Origin: Bin87 sp963692995
Lineage (GTDB): Bacteria > Chloroflexota > Dehalococcoidia > Lucifugimonadales > UBA3495
NCBI GenBank assembly: GCA_963692995.1
Contig: OY843611.1
Span: 372,001 to 436,000 of the forward strand
Reading direction: 5' to 3'
Length of the DNA stretch: 64,000 nucleotides
Positions 18,506 through 27,116 of the stretch are shown here, piece by piece. The notes beneath the pieces are model-generated. The model saw nothing but the letters and a program-made list of their open reading frames with translations, did no database searches and had not been told where the DNA came from. The position numbers and the translations under genes were made by a program. Numbering within the stretch: the stretch's first letter is position 1; the number at the start of each line of letters is the position of its first letter.

Positions 18506-19471
18506 CTAGTTCATCCGGACCCGCGGGTCGGCATAACCGTACAAGATGTCCACAACCAGCGCCGTCAGGATGTAGGCCGCGCCCGAAACCATTATGGCGC
18601 CCTCAACCTGAGGGAAATTGTTGGACAGAACGCCCTCCAGCAGCATGAGCCCCACGCCGGGCCAGGCGAATACCACTTCCACCACCACGGAGCCGTTGAG
18701 CAAGCCGGCCAGACTGATGCCGCCAAAGGTGATTACCGGAATGAGGGCGTTGCGAGCGGCGTGTCTCCAGATGACCACCCGGTCGCTCATGCCCTTCACC
18801 TGGGCGAATTTCACGTAGTCGCTGTCCAGCACTTCCAGCATCGCGGAACGGGCCAGGCGCATGATGGCGGCAATTATCGCCAGCGCCAGCACGGAGGCCG
18901 GCAAAATCAGGTGGGCCAGCATATTGGGGATCTGGTTCCACGCGGGGAACCATCCCGTAATATCGCCGCGCCCATAGCCCGGCAGCCAACCCCAATATCC
19001 GGCAAAGACTATGATCAGCATGATGGCTACCCAAAACTGTGGGGCCGCCATGCCAAAAATGGCGAATGCCTTACAAATTCGGTCTAATATGGTGTCGCGC
19101 TTTACCGCAGATATTATGCCCAGAGGCACTCCTATTCCAATCGCCAGGATCGTACCGGCGATGGCCAGATGGACGGTTGCCGGTATGCGCTCCAGCAGGA
19201 TCTCCTGAACCGGGCGCCGGGCAGTAAAGGAATTGCCGAAGTCCAACCGAACGGCCTTGATCAGGAAGTTCCAGTACTGGACGATGAACGGCTTGTCCAA
19301 TCCATAGGCGGCTTTCTGCGCTTCGTACACTGATTCATCGTGCTCGGCGGAAATGGGCAACAGGAACCGGGCCGGGTCGCCGGTCAGGTGGACGCTGCCA
19401 AATACGACGAAGCTGAGGGCGATCAGGGTGATCAGACCCTCGCCGATGCGGCGAATGATGTAAGCGGTCAT
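18506..19471 (-). CDS. ABC transporter permease, DppB/OppB type (module 2)
   Basis: Permease of 321 residues, slightly longer than its paralogue because of an insertion near residues 165-180 (YGRGDITGWFPAWNQ). Family signs are LTGDPARFLLPISAE in the first periplasmic loop, the EAA loop (FAQVKGMSDRVVIWRH) and the C-terminal DILYGYADPRVRM. It lies between the lipoprotein gene at 19553 and its DppC-type partner, 23 bases before the latter. Confidence 0.9.
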   Translation of the reverse strand: MTAYIIRRIGEGLITLIALSFVVFGSVHLTGDPARFLLPISAEHDESVYEAQKAAYGLDKPFIVQYWNFLIKAVRLDFGNSFTARRPVQEILLERIPATVHLAIAGTILAIGIGVPLGIISAVKRDTILDRICKAFAIFGMAAPQFWVAIMLIIVFAGYWGWLPGYGRGDITGWFPAWNQIPNMLAHLILPASVLALAIIAAIMRLARSAMLEVLDSDYVKFAQVKGMSDRVVIWRHAARNALIPVITFGGISLAGLLNGSVVVEVVFAWPGVGLMLLEGVLSNNFPQVEGAIMVSGAAYILTALVVDILYGYADPRVRMN

Positions 19472-19491
19472 TGCTCTGCCGTTACCTTACC

Positions 19492-19520
19492 GCAGGGACG
19501 GGTTGCAAAACCCGCCCCTG
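19492..19520. repeat. Palindromic GGGACGGGTT...AACCCGCCCC hairpin
   Basis: An imperfect inverted repeat in the gap between the lipoprotein and DppB-type genes, of the same style as the G-rich palindromes at 33223 and 60407. It may reduce expression of the permeases relative to the receptor by stabilising the upstream mRNA end, a common role for intra-operon hairpins; that role is inferred. Confidence 0.5.
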
Positions 19521-19552
19521 CCCCGTGCGGTGTAATTCCAGTCCGCCGCGAC

Positions 19553-21379
19553 CTACTTCAGTTTCAGCGTCCAGATGGCGGTGACGTAGGGCACCAGGCG
19601 CCAAGGTTCGTAGGAGGCCACGTCGGCGCCCAGTCCCCACGGCACATTGGTATTGAACCCGTCGCCCCAGTAAGTCTGGTCCTGCAGGTACTCATACATC
19701 GCGTTGTACGAAGCGCTGCGGGTGTCGGGGTTCAGGTCAGAGAGGCCCTTTTGCACTACCGGGGTGGTGTTGCTGGCCCAGGGTTCGTTCTGCCAGTTGT
19801 CCACGGCCCGCCAGGCGATAGACTCGTTCAGATAGCCGCCCTGAGTGATGGAAGTGCCATCGTAGCGGCCCTCGTTGGTGCGAACCAGCAGGTCGCCGGG
19901 GTATTCCCGGTTGTTCCAGGCTTGCCGGGTGGCGGCGGCGTCGCCTACTGACACATTGACGTCCCAGCCCAAACCGTCGGTCCAGAAGTCCTTGTACATC
20001 TGGGCCAGGTCCGGCAGCAGCGGCAGGTCGCCGGCTTCCCAGGTGTAAATGGTGAAGGAAATCTGCTCGCCGTTGGCGTCGGTGCCGTCGTCGCCGTTGG
20101 CGCCGCCGTAGCCGATGGACTTGAGCAGCTCATAAGACTTGTCCAAGTCAAAGGCGCGCGGCCTCAGGTTTTCGCCCCAGCCCAGGGAGTTGGGGGTAAC
20201 GTGGGCCCAGCTGTCGGCGTTGACGGATTCGGGGCTGTACAGGCCGTTGACGATGTCGTCCTTGTTGATGGCGTGCTCGGCGGCCTGGCGCGCCTCAACG
20301 GGGAAGCACCAGAGTTCTTCCTGCCAGCAGTCCACATAGACTACCCAGTTGTAGGAAGATTCCTTCTGCCAGGCGATGGAGGCGCCGTCGATGCTATCGA
20401 TGTCGCCAATCATGTTGATGTTGGCCTCAATCAGCTGAGCGTCGCCGCTGCGCAAGGCAGCCAGACGGCCGGCCGGTTCCGGCACCACTTCGATGGTCAG
20501 GGTGTCAAAGGTAACGCTGCGGTCTTCGGAGAAGCCGTTTTCGGTAGTCCAGAAAAAGTCGTCAAACTTCTCGAAGGAGTACTTCTGCTCCAGCACAAAG
20601 TCCTCCACTTTCATGGAGCCGATGCCGACGGGATCCGTTTCATAGCCCTCGAACCCGGTTTCGCCGGCCCGTTCCCGCATGGTGGCTTCCGGCACAATCA
20701 TCGGGCTGGCGCCCTGGGAGTTTTCGGACCAATTGAAAGCGAAGTCCAGACGGACGGTTTTGAAATTGACCTGAACCTGGTCATCGCCGGGGCCTTTGCT
20801 GACGCCTTCGATGAGGTTGGCCAGCGCCACGTCCCGCGGTTCGTAGTAGCCGCTATCCAGCAGCTCGAACGCTTCCGCGCCGACACGGCTGTTCAGGTTG
20901 AAGTACACATCATCACGGGTGATGACGTTGCCGTCGTGGGCTTTGATGAAACCATCGTTGACGGTAAAGGTCCAGATCTTCCCGTCCTCGCTCACCGACC
21001 AGTCCTTGGCGACCGCCGGGACCAGTTCGCTGCCGCCGGCGCCACCGACCAGGGCGACCTGGAAGATGCGCTGGAATTTGAGGTCTTCGCCTTCGGTCAG
21101 CAGAGGGTCGAACTTGCCGTTGCCGATGTTGGTCACCAGCAGGTTGACGTGGCCGCCGGCGCTCTCGGCCATAGCCGCCGGCTCGGTGGCTGCCGGCATG
21201 GCGGTGGGAGCCGCCGAGTCGCTGCCGGAGCTGGCCGGAGCCGTTACGGCTGCCGGGGTTGCCGGAGCCGGGGCTGCCGGAGCCTCGGATGCGCCGCTGC
21301 AAGCCACTGTGGTGATCATCCCAGCTGCCAGGCCGAATGTCGCCAGCAGCCGGACGTTCATAAACCTTTTCAATTCCAT
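19553..21379 (-). CDS. ABC transporter substrate-binding lipoprotein (family 5, module 2)
   Basis: Solute-binding protein of 608 residues and first gene of the minus-strand transporter region. The start is ATG at 21379, with AGGAG ten bases upstream. The N-terminus is a lipoprotein signal ending TTVAC, followed by an Ala/Pro/Thr/Ser linker to about residue 75. The SBP_bac_5 body includes LVPAVAKDWSVSEDGKIWTF and DLPLLPDLAQMYKDFW. It is similar along its length to the module 3 receptor, including a YNWVVYVDCWQEELWCF segment that matches YMWILLPGCWEVQFPC there, so both probably bind related ligands. A strong promoter lies upstream at 21455-21483. Confidence 0.9.
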   Translation of the reverse strand: MELKRFMNVRLLATFGLAAGMITTVACSGASEAPAAPAPATPAAVTAPASSGSDSAAPTAMPAATEPAAMAESAGGHVNLLVTNIGNGKFDPLLTEGEDLKFQRIFQVALVGGAGGSELVPAVAKDWSVSEDGKIWTFTVNDGFIKAHDGNVITRDDVYFNLNSRVGAEAFELLDSGYYEPRDVALANLIEGVSKGPGDDQVQVNFKTVRLDFAFNWSENSQGASPMIVPEATMRERAGETGFEGYETDPVGIGSMKVEDFVLEQKYSFEKFDDFFWTTENGFSEDRSVTFDTLTIEVVPEPAGRLAALRSGDAQLIEANINMIGDIDSIDGASIAWQKESSYNWVVYVDCWQEELWCFPVEARQAAEHAINKDDIVNGLYSPESVNADSWAHVTPNSLGWGENLRPRAFDLDKSYELLKSIGYGGANGDDGTDANGEQISFTIYTWEAGDLPLLPDLAQMYKDFWTDGLGWDVNVSVGDAAATRQAWNNREYPGDLLVRTNEGRYDGTSITQGGYLNESIAWRAVDNWQNEPWASNTTPVVQKGLSDLNPDTRSASYNAMYEYLQDQTYWGDGFNTNVPWGLGADVASYEPWRLVPYVTAIWTLKLK

Positions 21380-21454
21380 TACATGAACACTCCTCTAAAT
21401 GTATTGATTTAACCGAGGTTTAAGGATACCCCCGTCGGTTACGAATGCCGAATG

Positions 21455-21483
21455 ATTAAACGGTTATAGCGGCATTCTGTCAA
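21455..21483 (-). promoter_or_regulatory. Predicted sigma-70 promoter for the minus-strand ABC region
   Basis: On the minus strand a perfect TTGACA (21483-21478) is followed after exactly 17 bases by TTTAAT (21460-21455), five of six matches to the -10 consensus. It sits about 75 bases before the lipoprotein start at 21379. Confidence 0.6.
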
Positions 21484-21508
21484 GGGCGGATTACGAAATG
21501 CAACCGTT

Positions 21509-21544
21509 CAGATGTGCGGTGGCCGACAGATGTGCGGTGGCCGA
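21509..21544. repeat. Tandem duplication of an 18-bp unit
   Basis: CAGATGTGCGGTGGCCGA occurs twice back to back (21509-21526 and 21527-21544). It lies between divergent genes, just upstream of the promoter for the minus-strand transporter region. It could be a chance slip duplication or part of a regulator site. Confidence 0.6.
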
Positions 21545-21672
21545 CCGACGCCAAAACCGTTATGCCGGCGCAAGGATGGTGGATTGCCGCGCCGGACGTG
21601 TTAGGATTGGATAGAGACGCGACACATGTTCTGCAACTTCTACAGCTGATTGGAAATCCGGGCACGTTAGTT

Positions 21673-21993
21673 ATGTTCACATCAACTCGACTTTTTTACA
21701 TCATATGGGGATCCCTTGGCGGAGCCGGAGCCGGCGGTTACGTGGCTTGGGCTATCGCTTCCCGCTTCGCCCGCATTGCGGAGCTGAACGACCGCGCAAT
21801 CGTTGAGCCGCACGTGCTGGTGGTGCTTTGCATCGCGGGCGGGTTGCTGGCTTTTCCCCTGGGGGCGGCGGCGGGATTGATTATCGGGGCCGTCGTGAAC
21901 CGCGTTTTTGACGGTCTCCGCCGCGCGCGAGGGGGAAGCGACGAGACATCGTGGGTAGCGCGACGCACTGTTGACGACGGCAGCCGGGAGTAG
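21673..21993 (+). CDS. Small membrane protein, unknown function
   Basis: A 106-residue protein with two hydrophobic helices (about residues 5-28 and 46-70), the second rich in Gly/Ala (GGLLAFPLGAAAGLIIGAVV), and a charged C-terminal tail. I chose ATG 21673 because it begins right at the first helix; longer frames upstream read through the tandem repeat and look non-coding. No good ribosome site is visible. A TATAAT box lies within its 3' flank (22000-22005) and belongs to the next gene. I do not recognise the family. Confidence 0.45.
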   Translation: MFTSTRLFYIIWGSLGGAGAGGYVAWAIASRFARIAELNDRAIVEPHVLVVLCIAGGLLAFPLGAAAGLIIGAVVNRVFDGLRRARGGSDETSWVARRTVDDGSRE

Positions 21994-22038
21994 GCGCGGT
22001 ATAATCGATGGAGATTCCCAACATCAAGGAGCCAGCCC

Positions 22039-22407
22039 ATGCCCCAATTCGTGCGCGTTTATACCGACCCCGACGGTCAATCCCGCCTGGAACATTATGA
22101 TCCGCCCTTCGAGGACTTCCTGGACACCGAAGGCGCTTACGGGCGGGGCACCCCCATGCAGGCCACTAGCGGCCTGACCATTCGCATTTCGCCGCCCGAC
22201 TACTTCCTGGACTTCCACTGCGCCCCGCGCCGGCAATACACCGTGACGCTGGCTGGCCAGGCTGAAATCGGGCTGAGCGATGGCTCCACCTACCGCGTGG
22301 GGCCCGGCGACGTGCTGTTAGCCGAAGACCTCACCGGACAAGGCCACACGACGCGAGTGGTGGGCGGCGCAGAGCGGGTGTATCTGGTGATACCGCTGGC
22401 GGACTAG
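22039..22407 (+). CDS. Cupin-fold protein
   Basis: A 122-residue single-domain cupin-like protein. The central part (FHCAPRRQYTVTLAGQAEIG, then GPGDVLLAEDLTGQGHTTRV) shows the two beta-hairpin cupin motifs with His in FHCAP and GHTTR as possible metal ligands. It has a paralogue at 60450-60827 with the same (F)H.APRRQY and ED.TG.GHTTR blocks. A -10 box TATAAT at 22000-22005 lies just upstream, and AAGGAG (22025-22030) precedes the ATG by eight bases. It is followed on the same strand by two MFS genes. The small ligand or reaction is unknown. Confidence 0.72.
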   Translation: MPQFVRVYTDPDGQSRLEHYDPPFEDFLDTEGAYGRGTPMQATSGLTIRISPPDYFLDFHCAPRRQYTVTLAGQAEIGLSDGSTYRVGPGDVLLAEDLTGQGHTTRVVGGAERVYLVIPLAD

Positions 22408-22420
22408 GGCCTGGCCGTCA

Positions 22421-22444
22421 CTCCCGCTCTCGCGGGAATGACGA
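22421..22444. repeat. REP-like hairpin, GTCATTCCCGC family
   Basis: CTCCCGCTCTCGCGGGAATGACG forms a short stem with a four-base loop and carries the GCGGGAATGAC end shared with copies at 27023, 27093, 31891, 43860, 43929, 54735, 58398 and 58459. It lies directly before the GTG of the MFS gene, so it can fold in that mRNA leader. Confidence 0.65.
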
Positions 22445-22450
22445 TGCGCA

Positions 22451-23734
22451 GTGAAAGAGGTCTTCTACGGGTGGTGGGTGCTCGGCGCGGCGGTTTGCCT
22501 GGGCTTCGTAGCCTTCGGGGTCGCCGTACCCGGATATCTGGCGTTTTCGGTTCCCATACGAGCCGAGTTGGGGCTGTCGTCCGCCCAATCGGCCTTTGTA
22601 GTCGGGGCAGCGTGGGGTATTGGAGACATCACCTCGGTAGTGGCCGGGTGGCTGGCTGATCGGTACGGGGCGCGCCGGCTGGTGCTGGTCGGCGGCCTGC
22701 TCTGCGGGGCCGGGTTTGCGGCTCTCGCGCTGGCCAATTCGTTCTTGGGGATCCTGCTGGCGTACACGGTAGTTGCGTCGGCGGGACGGGGTATAGGCAT
22801 CTTTCCCACGTTGATGACCCTGGTCAACCAGTGGTTCGTGCGCCGCAAGGCGCTGGCGCTGGCAGTGGTGAACACGTCCACCGCCGGGGGAGCCGCGGCC
22901 CTTCTCCCCCTGTTGAGCCTGGGAGCGGGGCAGATTGGGTGGCGTCCAACCGCGTTGGTCGCCGGCCTTGTGATATGCGCGTTGACGCTGCCGGCGGTAG
23001 CAGTCATCCGCAGCCGGCCGGAGGACATGGGGTTGCAACCCGACGGAACAGGCCCAGGCGCCAGAATGCCGGCCAACGCAAACCCGGAGAATGCGGGAAC
23101 TCTAATATCTGCCCCTACGGCACCGGACGCCAGCCGACGGGAGTTCACCCCGGGGCAAGCCCTGGTGACGGCCACCTTCTGGGCGTTGTCGCTAGGAGCA
23201 GTGCTGCGCACGGTGACATCGGACGTGCTGATAGCGAATCAGATACCAATATTGATCTGGCAGGGAGTGGCTGAGGCAAGAACGTCCTCCTATCTGTCTT
23301 TGACTTACTTCGCCACCATACCGGCGCGTTTTGGCATGGGACTGGCGGCGTTGTGGATCGCCCCCCGCTGGCTGTTGAGCGCGGCGATGGCGGTGGTGGC
23401 CCTCTGCACCCTCGCGGCCCTGATTATGCAAGGCGACCGGGTGGCGTGGTTCCTGATCGTGGCATCGGCGGCGGGACAGGGAGTGAGTTCGATAGCGTGG
23501 ATCACGGTCGGGGAATACTTTGGTCGGCGCAGCTACGGCACACTGGTCGGCGTAATGACGGTGTTCTACGGGACCAGTGGACTGATAATCCCCGCCGTCG
23601 CCGGCGCCGTTTTTGACCGGACCGGCAGCTTCGCGCCGGTGCTGGCGGTGGCCGCCGGCTTGCAGGCGGTGGCCGCCGCGTCGTTCCTGCTGGTGAAGCC
23701 GCCGGCCGACGCCGCCGCATCCGGTTCCCGATAG
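22451..23734 (+). CDS. MFS transporter (first of a tandem pair)
   Basis: Major facilitator permease of 427 residues with about 12 helices. The N-terminus FYGWWVLGAAVCLGFVAFG and the loop LADRYGARRLVLVGG (the family's D-R-x-G-x-R motif between helices 2 and 3) are clear. The start is GTG at 22451, since an in-frame TGA lies 12 bases upstream; no classical ribosome site is seen, and the REP-like hairpin abuts it. The next gene is a close paralogue starting 16 bases after its stop. Likely substrate type is a small organic anion, by family only. Confidence 0.85.
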   Translation: MKEVFYGWWVLGAAVCLGFVAFGVAVPGYLAFSVPIRAELGLSSAQSAFVVGAAWGIGDITSVVAGWLADRYGARRLVLVGGLLCGAGFAALALANSFLGILLAYTVVASAGRGIGIFPTLMTLVNQWFVRRKALALAVVNTSTAGGAAALLPLLSLGAGQIGWRPTALVAGLVICALTLPAVAVIRSRPEDMGLQPDGTGPGARMPANANPENAGTLISAPTAPDASRREFTPGQALVTATFWALSLGAVLRTVTSDVLIANQIPILIWQGVAEARTSSYLSLTYFATIPARFGMGLAALWIAPRWLLSAAMAVVALCTLAALIMQGDRVAWFLIVASAAGQGVSSIAWITVGEYFGRRSYGTLVGVMTVFYGTSGLIIPAVAGAVFDRTGSFAPVLAVAAGLQAVAAASFLLVKPPADAAASGSR

Positions 23735-23750
23735 GGATGGCGGGGACGGG

Positions 23751-25040
23751 ATGATCGACCGCACCACCGGCCGGCGGCCGGTCAAGGAGAGGGGCATCTA
23801 CTACGGCTGGTGGGTCATTCTTGCCGGCGGAACCGTAGGGTTTCTGGGGTTCGGGGCCATCATTCCCGGCTTCCTGGTATTCGCGCCAGTTCTCCAGGCA
23901 GAGCTGGGCATTGCCGCGGGCCAGTTCGCTTTCGTAGTCGGGGCGGCGTGGGCCGTGGGCAACGTGGCGTCGCTGGGCGCCGGATGGCTGGCGGACCGTT
24001 ACGGGGGCCGGCGGCTGGTACTCATCGGCGGGCTGCTGAGTTGCGCCGGGTTCGCCGCCGTCGCCGGCGTGAGTTCCTACTGGCAGCTGGTCCTGGCCTA
24101 TTCGGGCATTTCCGCTATCGGCAGAGGCATCGGGATAGTTCCCAACCTGATGACCATTGCCAACCAGTGGTTCGTGCGACGGAAAGCGCTGACGATGACG
24201 CTGCTGAATACGGCATTTGCCGGCGGCGCTGCCGTGATGGTCCCGTTGCTATCCTGGTGCCTGGGCGAGTTCGGCTGGAGAACGACCATCCTGGGAGCCG
24301 GGGCCATGGCCGGCATCCTCACCGTGGCGGCCGCTATCGTCATACGGAGCCGTCCTGAAGACATCGGCTTGCTGCCCGACGGGATACGACCCGAGGCTGG
24401 CGCGGAGGGAGCAAGCGGACGACGCCTTGAACCGACCTATGCGGCGTCCGACCTCACGGTTCGGCAGGCGCTGGCCACGCCGGCCTTTTGGTTGCTGACC
24501 GTGGGCGTCACCCTGCGGATCGCCGCCGCCGACGCGCTGGTGATCAACCAGATACCGATGCTGGTTTGGAAGGGAATACCGGAAGAACAGGCCGCTTTCT
24601 ACCTGTCGTCCACCTTCCTGGCGATAATTCCCTTGCGTATTGCCATGGGCTTGGCGGCGATGTGGATACCATCAAGGTGGCTCATATTTGTCGGGATGAG
24701 CGTGGGAGCCGCCGGGACAGCGGCGTTTCTGGTGGGCGCCGGTTACGTCGCCGCCGCGTTGTTTGTAGTCTCCATCGCCGCCACCGAGGGAATCGCCACG
24801 CTGGGCTGGCTGGCGGTGGGAGAGTACTTCGGTCGGCGCAGTTTCGGGACGCTGGTTGGCGTGATGACGGTATCTTTCGGGGCCGCATCACTTCTGGCGG
24901 CGTGGTCTGCGGGCTGGGCCTTCGACCAGATGGGGACGTATGCCCCGGCGCTGCTGGTGGCCGCTCCCGTGCAATTGTTGTCCGGCTTGTGCTACCTGCT
25001 GGCGCGGCGGCCGGCCCTTGCCGATACGTCCACGGCGTAG
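23751..25040 (+). CDS. MFS transporter (second of a tandem pair)
   Basis: A 429-residue paralogue of the preceding protein: the same GIYYGWWVILAGGTVGFLGFG start, LADRYGGRRLVLIGG loop, the NQWFVRRKALTM segment and the WLAVGEYFGRRSFGTLVGVM segment are conserved between the two. This points to tandem duplication, with divergence in the central loop. Both are probably co-transcribed. Whether they act as two separate transporters or with different specificities cannot be told. Confidence 0.85.
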   Translation: MIDRTTGRRPVKERGIYYGWWVILAGGTVGFLGFGAIIPGFLVFAPVLQAELGIAAGQFAFVVGAAWAVGNVASLGAGWLADRYGGRRLVLIGGLLSCAGFAAVAGVSSYWQLVLAYSGISAIGRGIGIVPNLMTIANQWFVRRKALTMTLLNTAFAGGAAVMVPLLSWCLGEFGWRTTILGAGAMAGILTVAAAIVIRSRPEDIGLLPDGIRPEAGAEGASGRRLEPTYAASDLTVRQALATPAFWLLTVGVTLRIAAADALVINQIPMLVWKGIPEEQAAFYLSSTFLAIIPLRIAMGLAAMWIPSRWLIFVGMSVGAAGTAAFLVGAGYVAAALFVVSIAATEGIATLGWLAVGEYFGRRSFGTLVGVMTVSFGAASLLAAWSAGWAFDQMGTYAPALLVAAPVQLLSGLCYLLARRPALADTSTA

Positions 25041-25128
25041 GGGCGACCACCCGCACAGGGGCAACCCCATACATCGAGCCATTTGCCGGGATGCTCGGAG
25101 GGGGCGACCACCCGCACAGGGGCAACCC
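25040..25128. repeat. Two direct copies of a 28-bp unit
   Basis: GGGGCGACCACCCGCACAGG plus GGCAACCC occurs at 25040-25067 and again at 25101-25128. The copies are followed by GTTGCCCCTG (25135-25144), which can pair with the CAGGGGCAAC in either copy. It sits between the convergent ends of the MFS and monooxygenase genes, so a role in bidirectional termination is possible. Confidence 0.65.
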
Positions 25129-25164
25129 TTATCGTTGCCCCTGTAGTAAGACGGTCGCGCGGGG

Positions 25165-26799
25165 CTAGTCCAGGGTATAGCCCTCGTAGCCGTTGGCGAC
25201 GACCTCGGCGCGTTTGGCGCGCATGACCGGGGCGGTGTCGGGCGCGGTGAGCAGGACGCGGGCTTTGCCGGGGATGTTGGCGCCCACGAACCAGGAGTCG
25301 GCCTGGGTGCGCAGGATGTTCTCGCCGTCCTCCTTCATGTGCCGCACCCACGCTTCCTCGGCCTCGGGGGTGGCCGTGATGCGGTTGTAGCCGTTGTCGC
25401 GGACGTAGGCGATGGCGTCGGTTACCCACTCCACCAGCGGCTCCGCGGACCGGGGGAAGTTGCCCACGGAGGCGGCATTGACGGTGAACAGGTTGGGATA
25501 GCCGGAACTGGACATTCCCATGTAGGCGCGGGGGCCGTTGGCGAACTTCTCCTTGAGTACCTCGCCGCCGATGCCCTCGATGTGGATCTTGTTGAGGGAG
25601 CCGGTAACGGCGTCGTAGCCGGTGGCGAAGATGATCACGTCCAGGTCGAACTGGCGGCCGCTCTCGGTTGCCAGACCGCGCGGGTTCAAGCCGGCGATGG
25701 GGTCCTCGCGCACGTCAACCAGCAGCACATTGTCGCGGTTGTACACCTCATAGTAGCCGGTCTCGCAGGGGAGGCGCTTGGAGCCGAATATGTGGTTCTT
25801 GGGCGTCAGCTTTTCGGCAACGTCCGGGTCGTGGACGCGCTCGCGGATCTTGTTGCGGACGAACTCGGCGTAGTCCTCGTTGGCCTCGCCGGGCATCATG
25901 ATGTCGTAGAAGTTGGACAGCCACTTTTTGAAGCCGGGTTCGGCCCAGAGGCGCTCGTACTGATCCAGCTTCTCCTCCTCGGAGACGGCCAGGGCGGAAC
26001 GGGGGTCGAACTCGTGCATGAAAGAACCGGGGGTGGACAGGCACTGCTCGAAAATTTCGGGGTAGTGAGCCTTGATGTAGTCCTGGGTCTCTCGGTCGAT
26101 GCGAGAGTTGCGCAGCGGGACACAGTAGTTGGCGGTACGCTGGAAGACGGTGAGGTGGGCCACCTGGCCGGCGATTTCAGGGATGAGCTGGACGGCGGTT
26201 GCGCCGGTGCCAATGACGCCGACGCGCTTGCCGGCCACGTCCATACCCTCTTTGGGCCAGCGGTTGGTGTGGCACCACTGTCCCTCATAACTCTCCACGC
26301 CCTCGAACTCGGGAACGTAGCGGGCGGAGAGGATGCCGATGGCGGTGATGACGAACTGGGCCCGGGCCCGGTAGCCGTCGTCGGTAGTGACCAGCCAACG
26401 GTTGTCCGCCTCCTGGTAAATCAGCGAGGCGACGCGGGACTCGAAGCGGATGTCGCGGCGGAGGTCGAACTTGTCGGCCACATAGTTAAGATAGCGCTCG
26501 TTCTCGGGCTGGCTGGAGTAGTGTTCCTGCCACTCCCATTCCTGAAGCAACTCCTCGGAAAAGGAGTAACCGTAGGTGTAGCTCTCGGAGTCGAAGCGCG
26601 CTCCCGGATAGCGGTTCCAGTACCAGGTTCCGCCCACGCCGGCGCCCTCCTCGAACCCCCGCACCGCAAAGCCCAGCTGGCGCAGCCGGTAGATGGAGTA
26701 GAGACCGGTAACTCCGGCGCCGATGACAACGACATCGACCTCTTCAACGCCCCCCGTGGATTGTCCATTCGCGGACGTTTGCTGTAACGACGCAACCAT
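25165..26799 (-). CDS. Baeyer-Villiger-type flavin monooxygenase
   Basis: FAD- and NADPH-dependent monooxygenase that would insert oxygen next to a ketone carbonyl. Visible motifs are the FAD-binding GAGVTG (residues 27-32), the GGTWYWNRYPGARFD block (57-70) and the second nucleotide-binding GTGATA (197-202). The Baeyer-Villiger fingerprint appears as YEGQWCHTNRWP (171-182), a match to F-x-G-x3-H-x3-W/P except for Tyr in place of Phe. The length of 544 fits cyclohexanone/phenylacetone monooxygenases. A TATAAT on the minus strand at 26857-26862 may be its -10 box. The actual substrate (cyclic or aryl ketone, steroid) cannot be read from the sequence. Confidence 0.9.
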   Translation of the reverse strand: MVASLQQTSANGQSTGGVEEVDVVVIGAGVTGLYSIYRLRQLGFAVRGFEEGAGVGGTWYWNRYPGARFDSESYTYGYSFSEELLQEWEWQEHYSSQPENERYLNYVADKFDLRRDIRFESRVASLIYQEADNRWLVTTDDGYRARAQFVITAIGILSARYVPEFEGVESYEGQWCHTNRWPKEGMDVAGKRVGVIGTGATAVQLIPEIAGQVAHLTVFQRTANYCVPLRNSRIDRETQDYIKAHYPEIFEQCLSTPGSFMHEFDPRSALAVSEEEKLDQYERLWAEPGFKKWLSNFYDIMMPGEANEDYAEFVRNKIRERVHDPDVAEKLTPKNHIFGSKRLPCETGYYEVYNRDNVLLVDVREDPIAGLNPRGLATESGRQFDLDVIIFATGYDAVTGSLNKIHIEGIGGEVLKEKFANGPRAYMGMSSSGYPNLFTVNAASVGNFPRSAEPLVEWVTDAIAYVRDNGYNRITATPEAEEAWVRHMKEDGENILRTQADSWFVGANIPGKARVLLTAPDTAPVMRAKRAEVVANGYEGYTLD

Positions 26800-27022
26800 T
26801 AAGCCCTCCTGTCAACTTGGAGACATATGTTGGCCAAAAATGAAAACGGTGGGCCGATTATACACCAGCCGGCAACGTTTATGGCTGGCGCGTATCCATG
26901 ATTGAGGAAATTGCGAAACTCCCAAAGTCCCTCATACTAGGCCGTGTTTGCGAACACCGTCAGGCGGTGCTTGCGAACACCGTCATTCCCGCTCCCCTTT
27001 CCGTATTCCCGCTCCCTTTTCC

Positions 27023-27116
27023 GTCATTCCCGCGAAAGCGGGAATCCAGAATTGCCGGCTGTCGGAGAACGATGTGGTTATAGAGACGCCTGGATTCCCG
27101 CTTGCGCGGGAATGAC
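27023..27116. mobile_element. 94-bp MITE-like repeat element, copy 1
   Basis: The element starts GTCATTCCCGC and ends GCGGGAATGAC, exact inverted ends. Each end is itself part of a hairpin (27023-27047 and 27093-27116) around a shared core of about 45 bases. The second copy at 43860-43953 has the same 94-base length and differs at about five positions. No coding capacity, so movement would need a transposase supplied elsewhere. It may also be a structured DNA/RNA element rather than a mobile one. Confidence 0.7.

Noticed and set aside
21514..21672. N-terminal extension of the small membrane protein
   Set aside because: It reads through the 18-bp tandem repeat (MRWPTDVRWPTD...) and has no ribosome site. 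The later ATG is more likely.
27023..27116. CRISPR-like repetition of palindromic units
   Set aside because: The hairpin units are widely scattered, vary in spacing and have no regular unique spacers or cas genes. They fit REP/MITE-type repeats.
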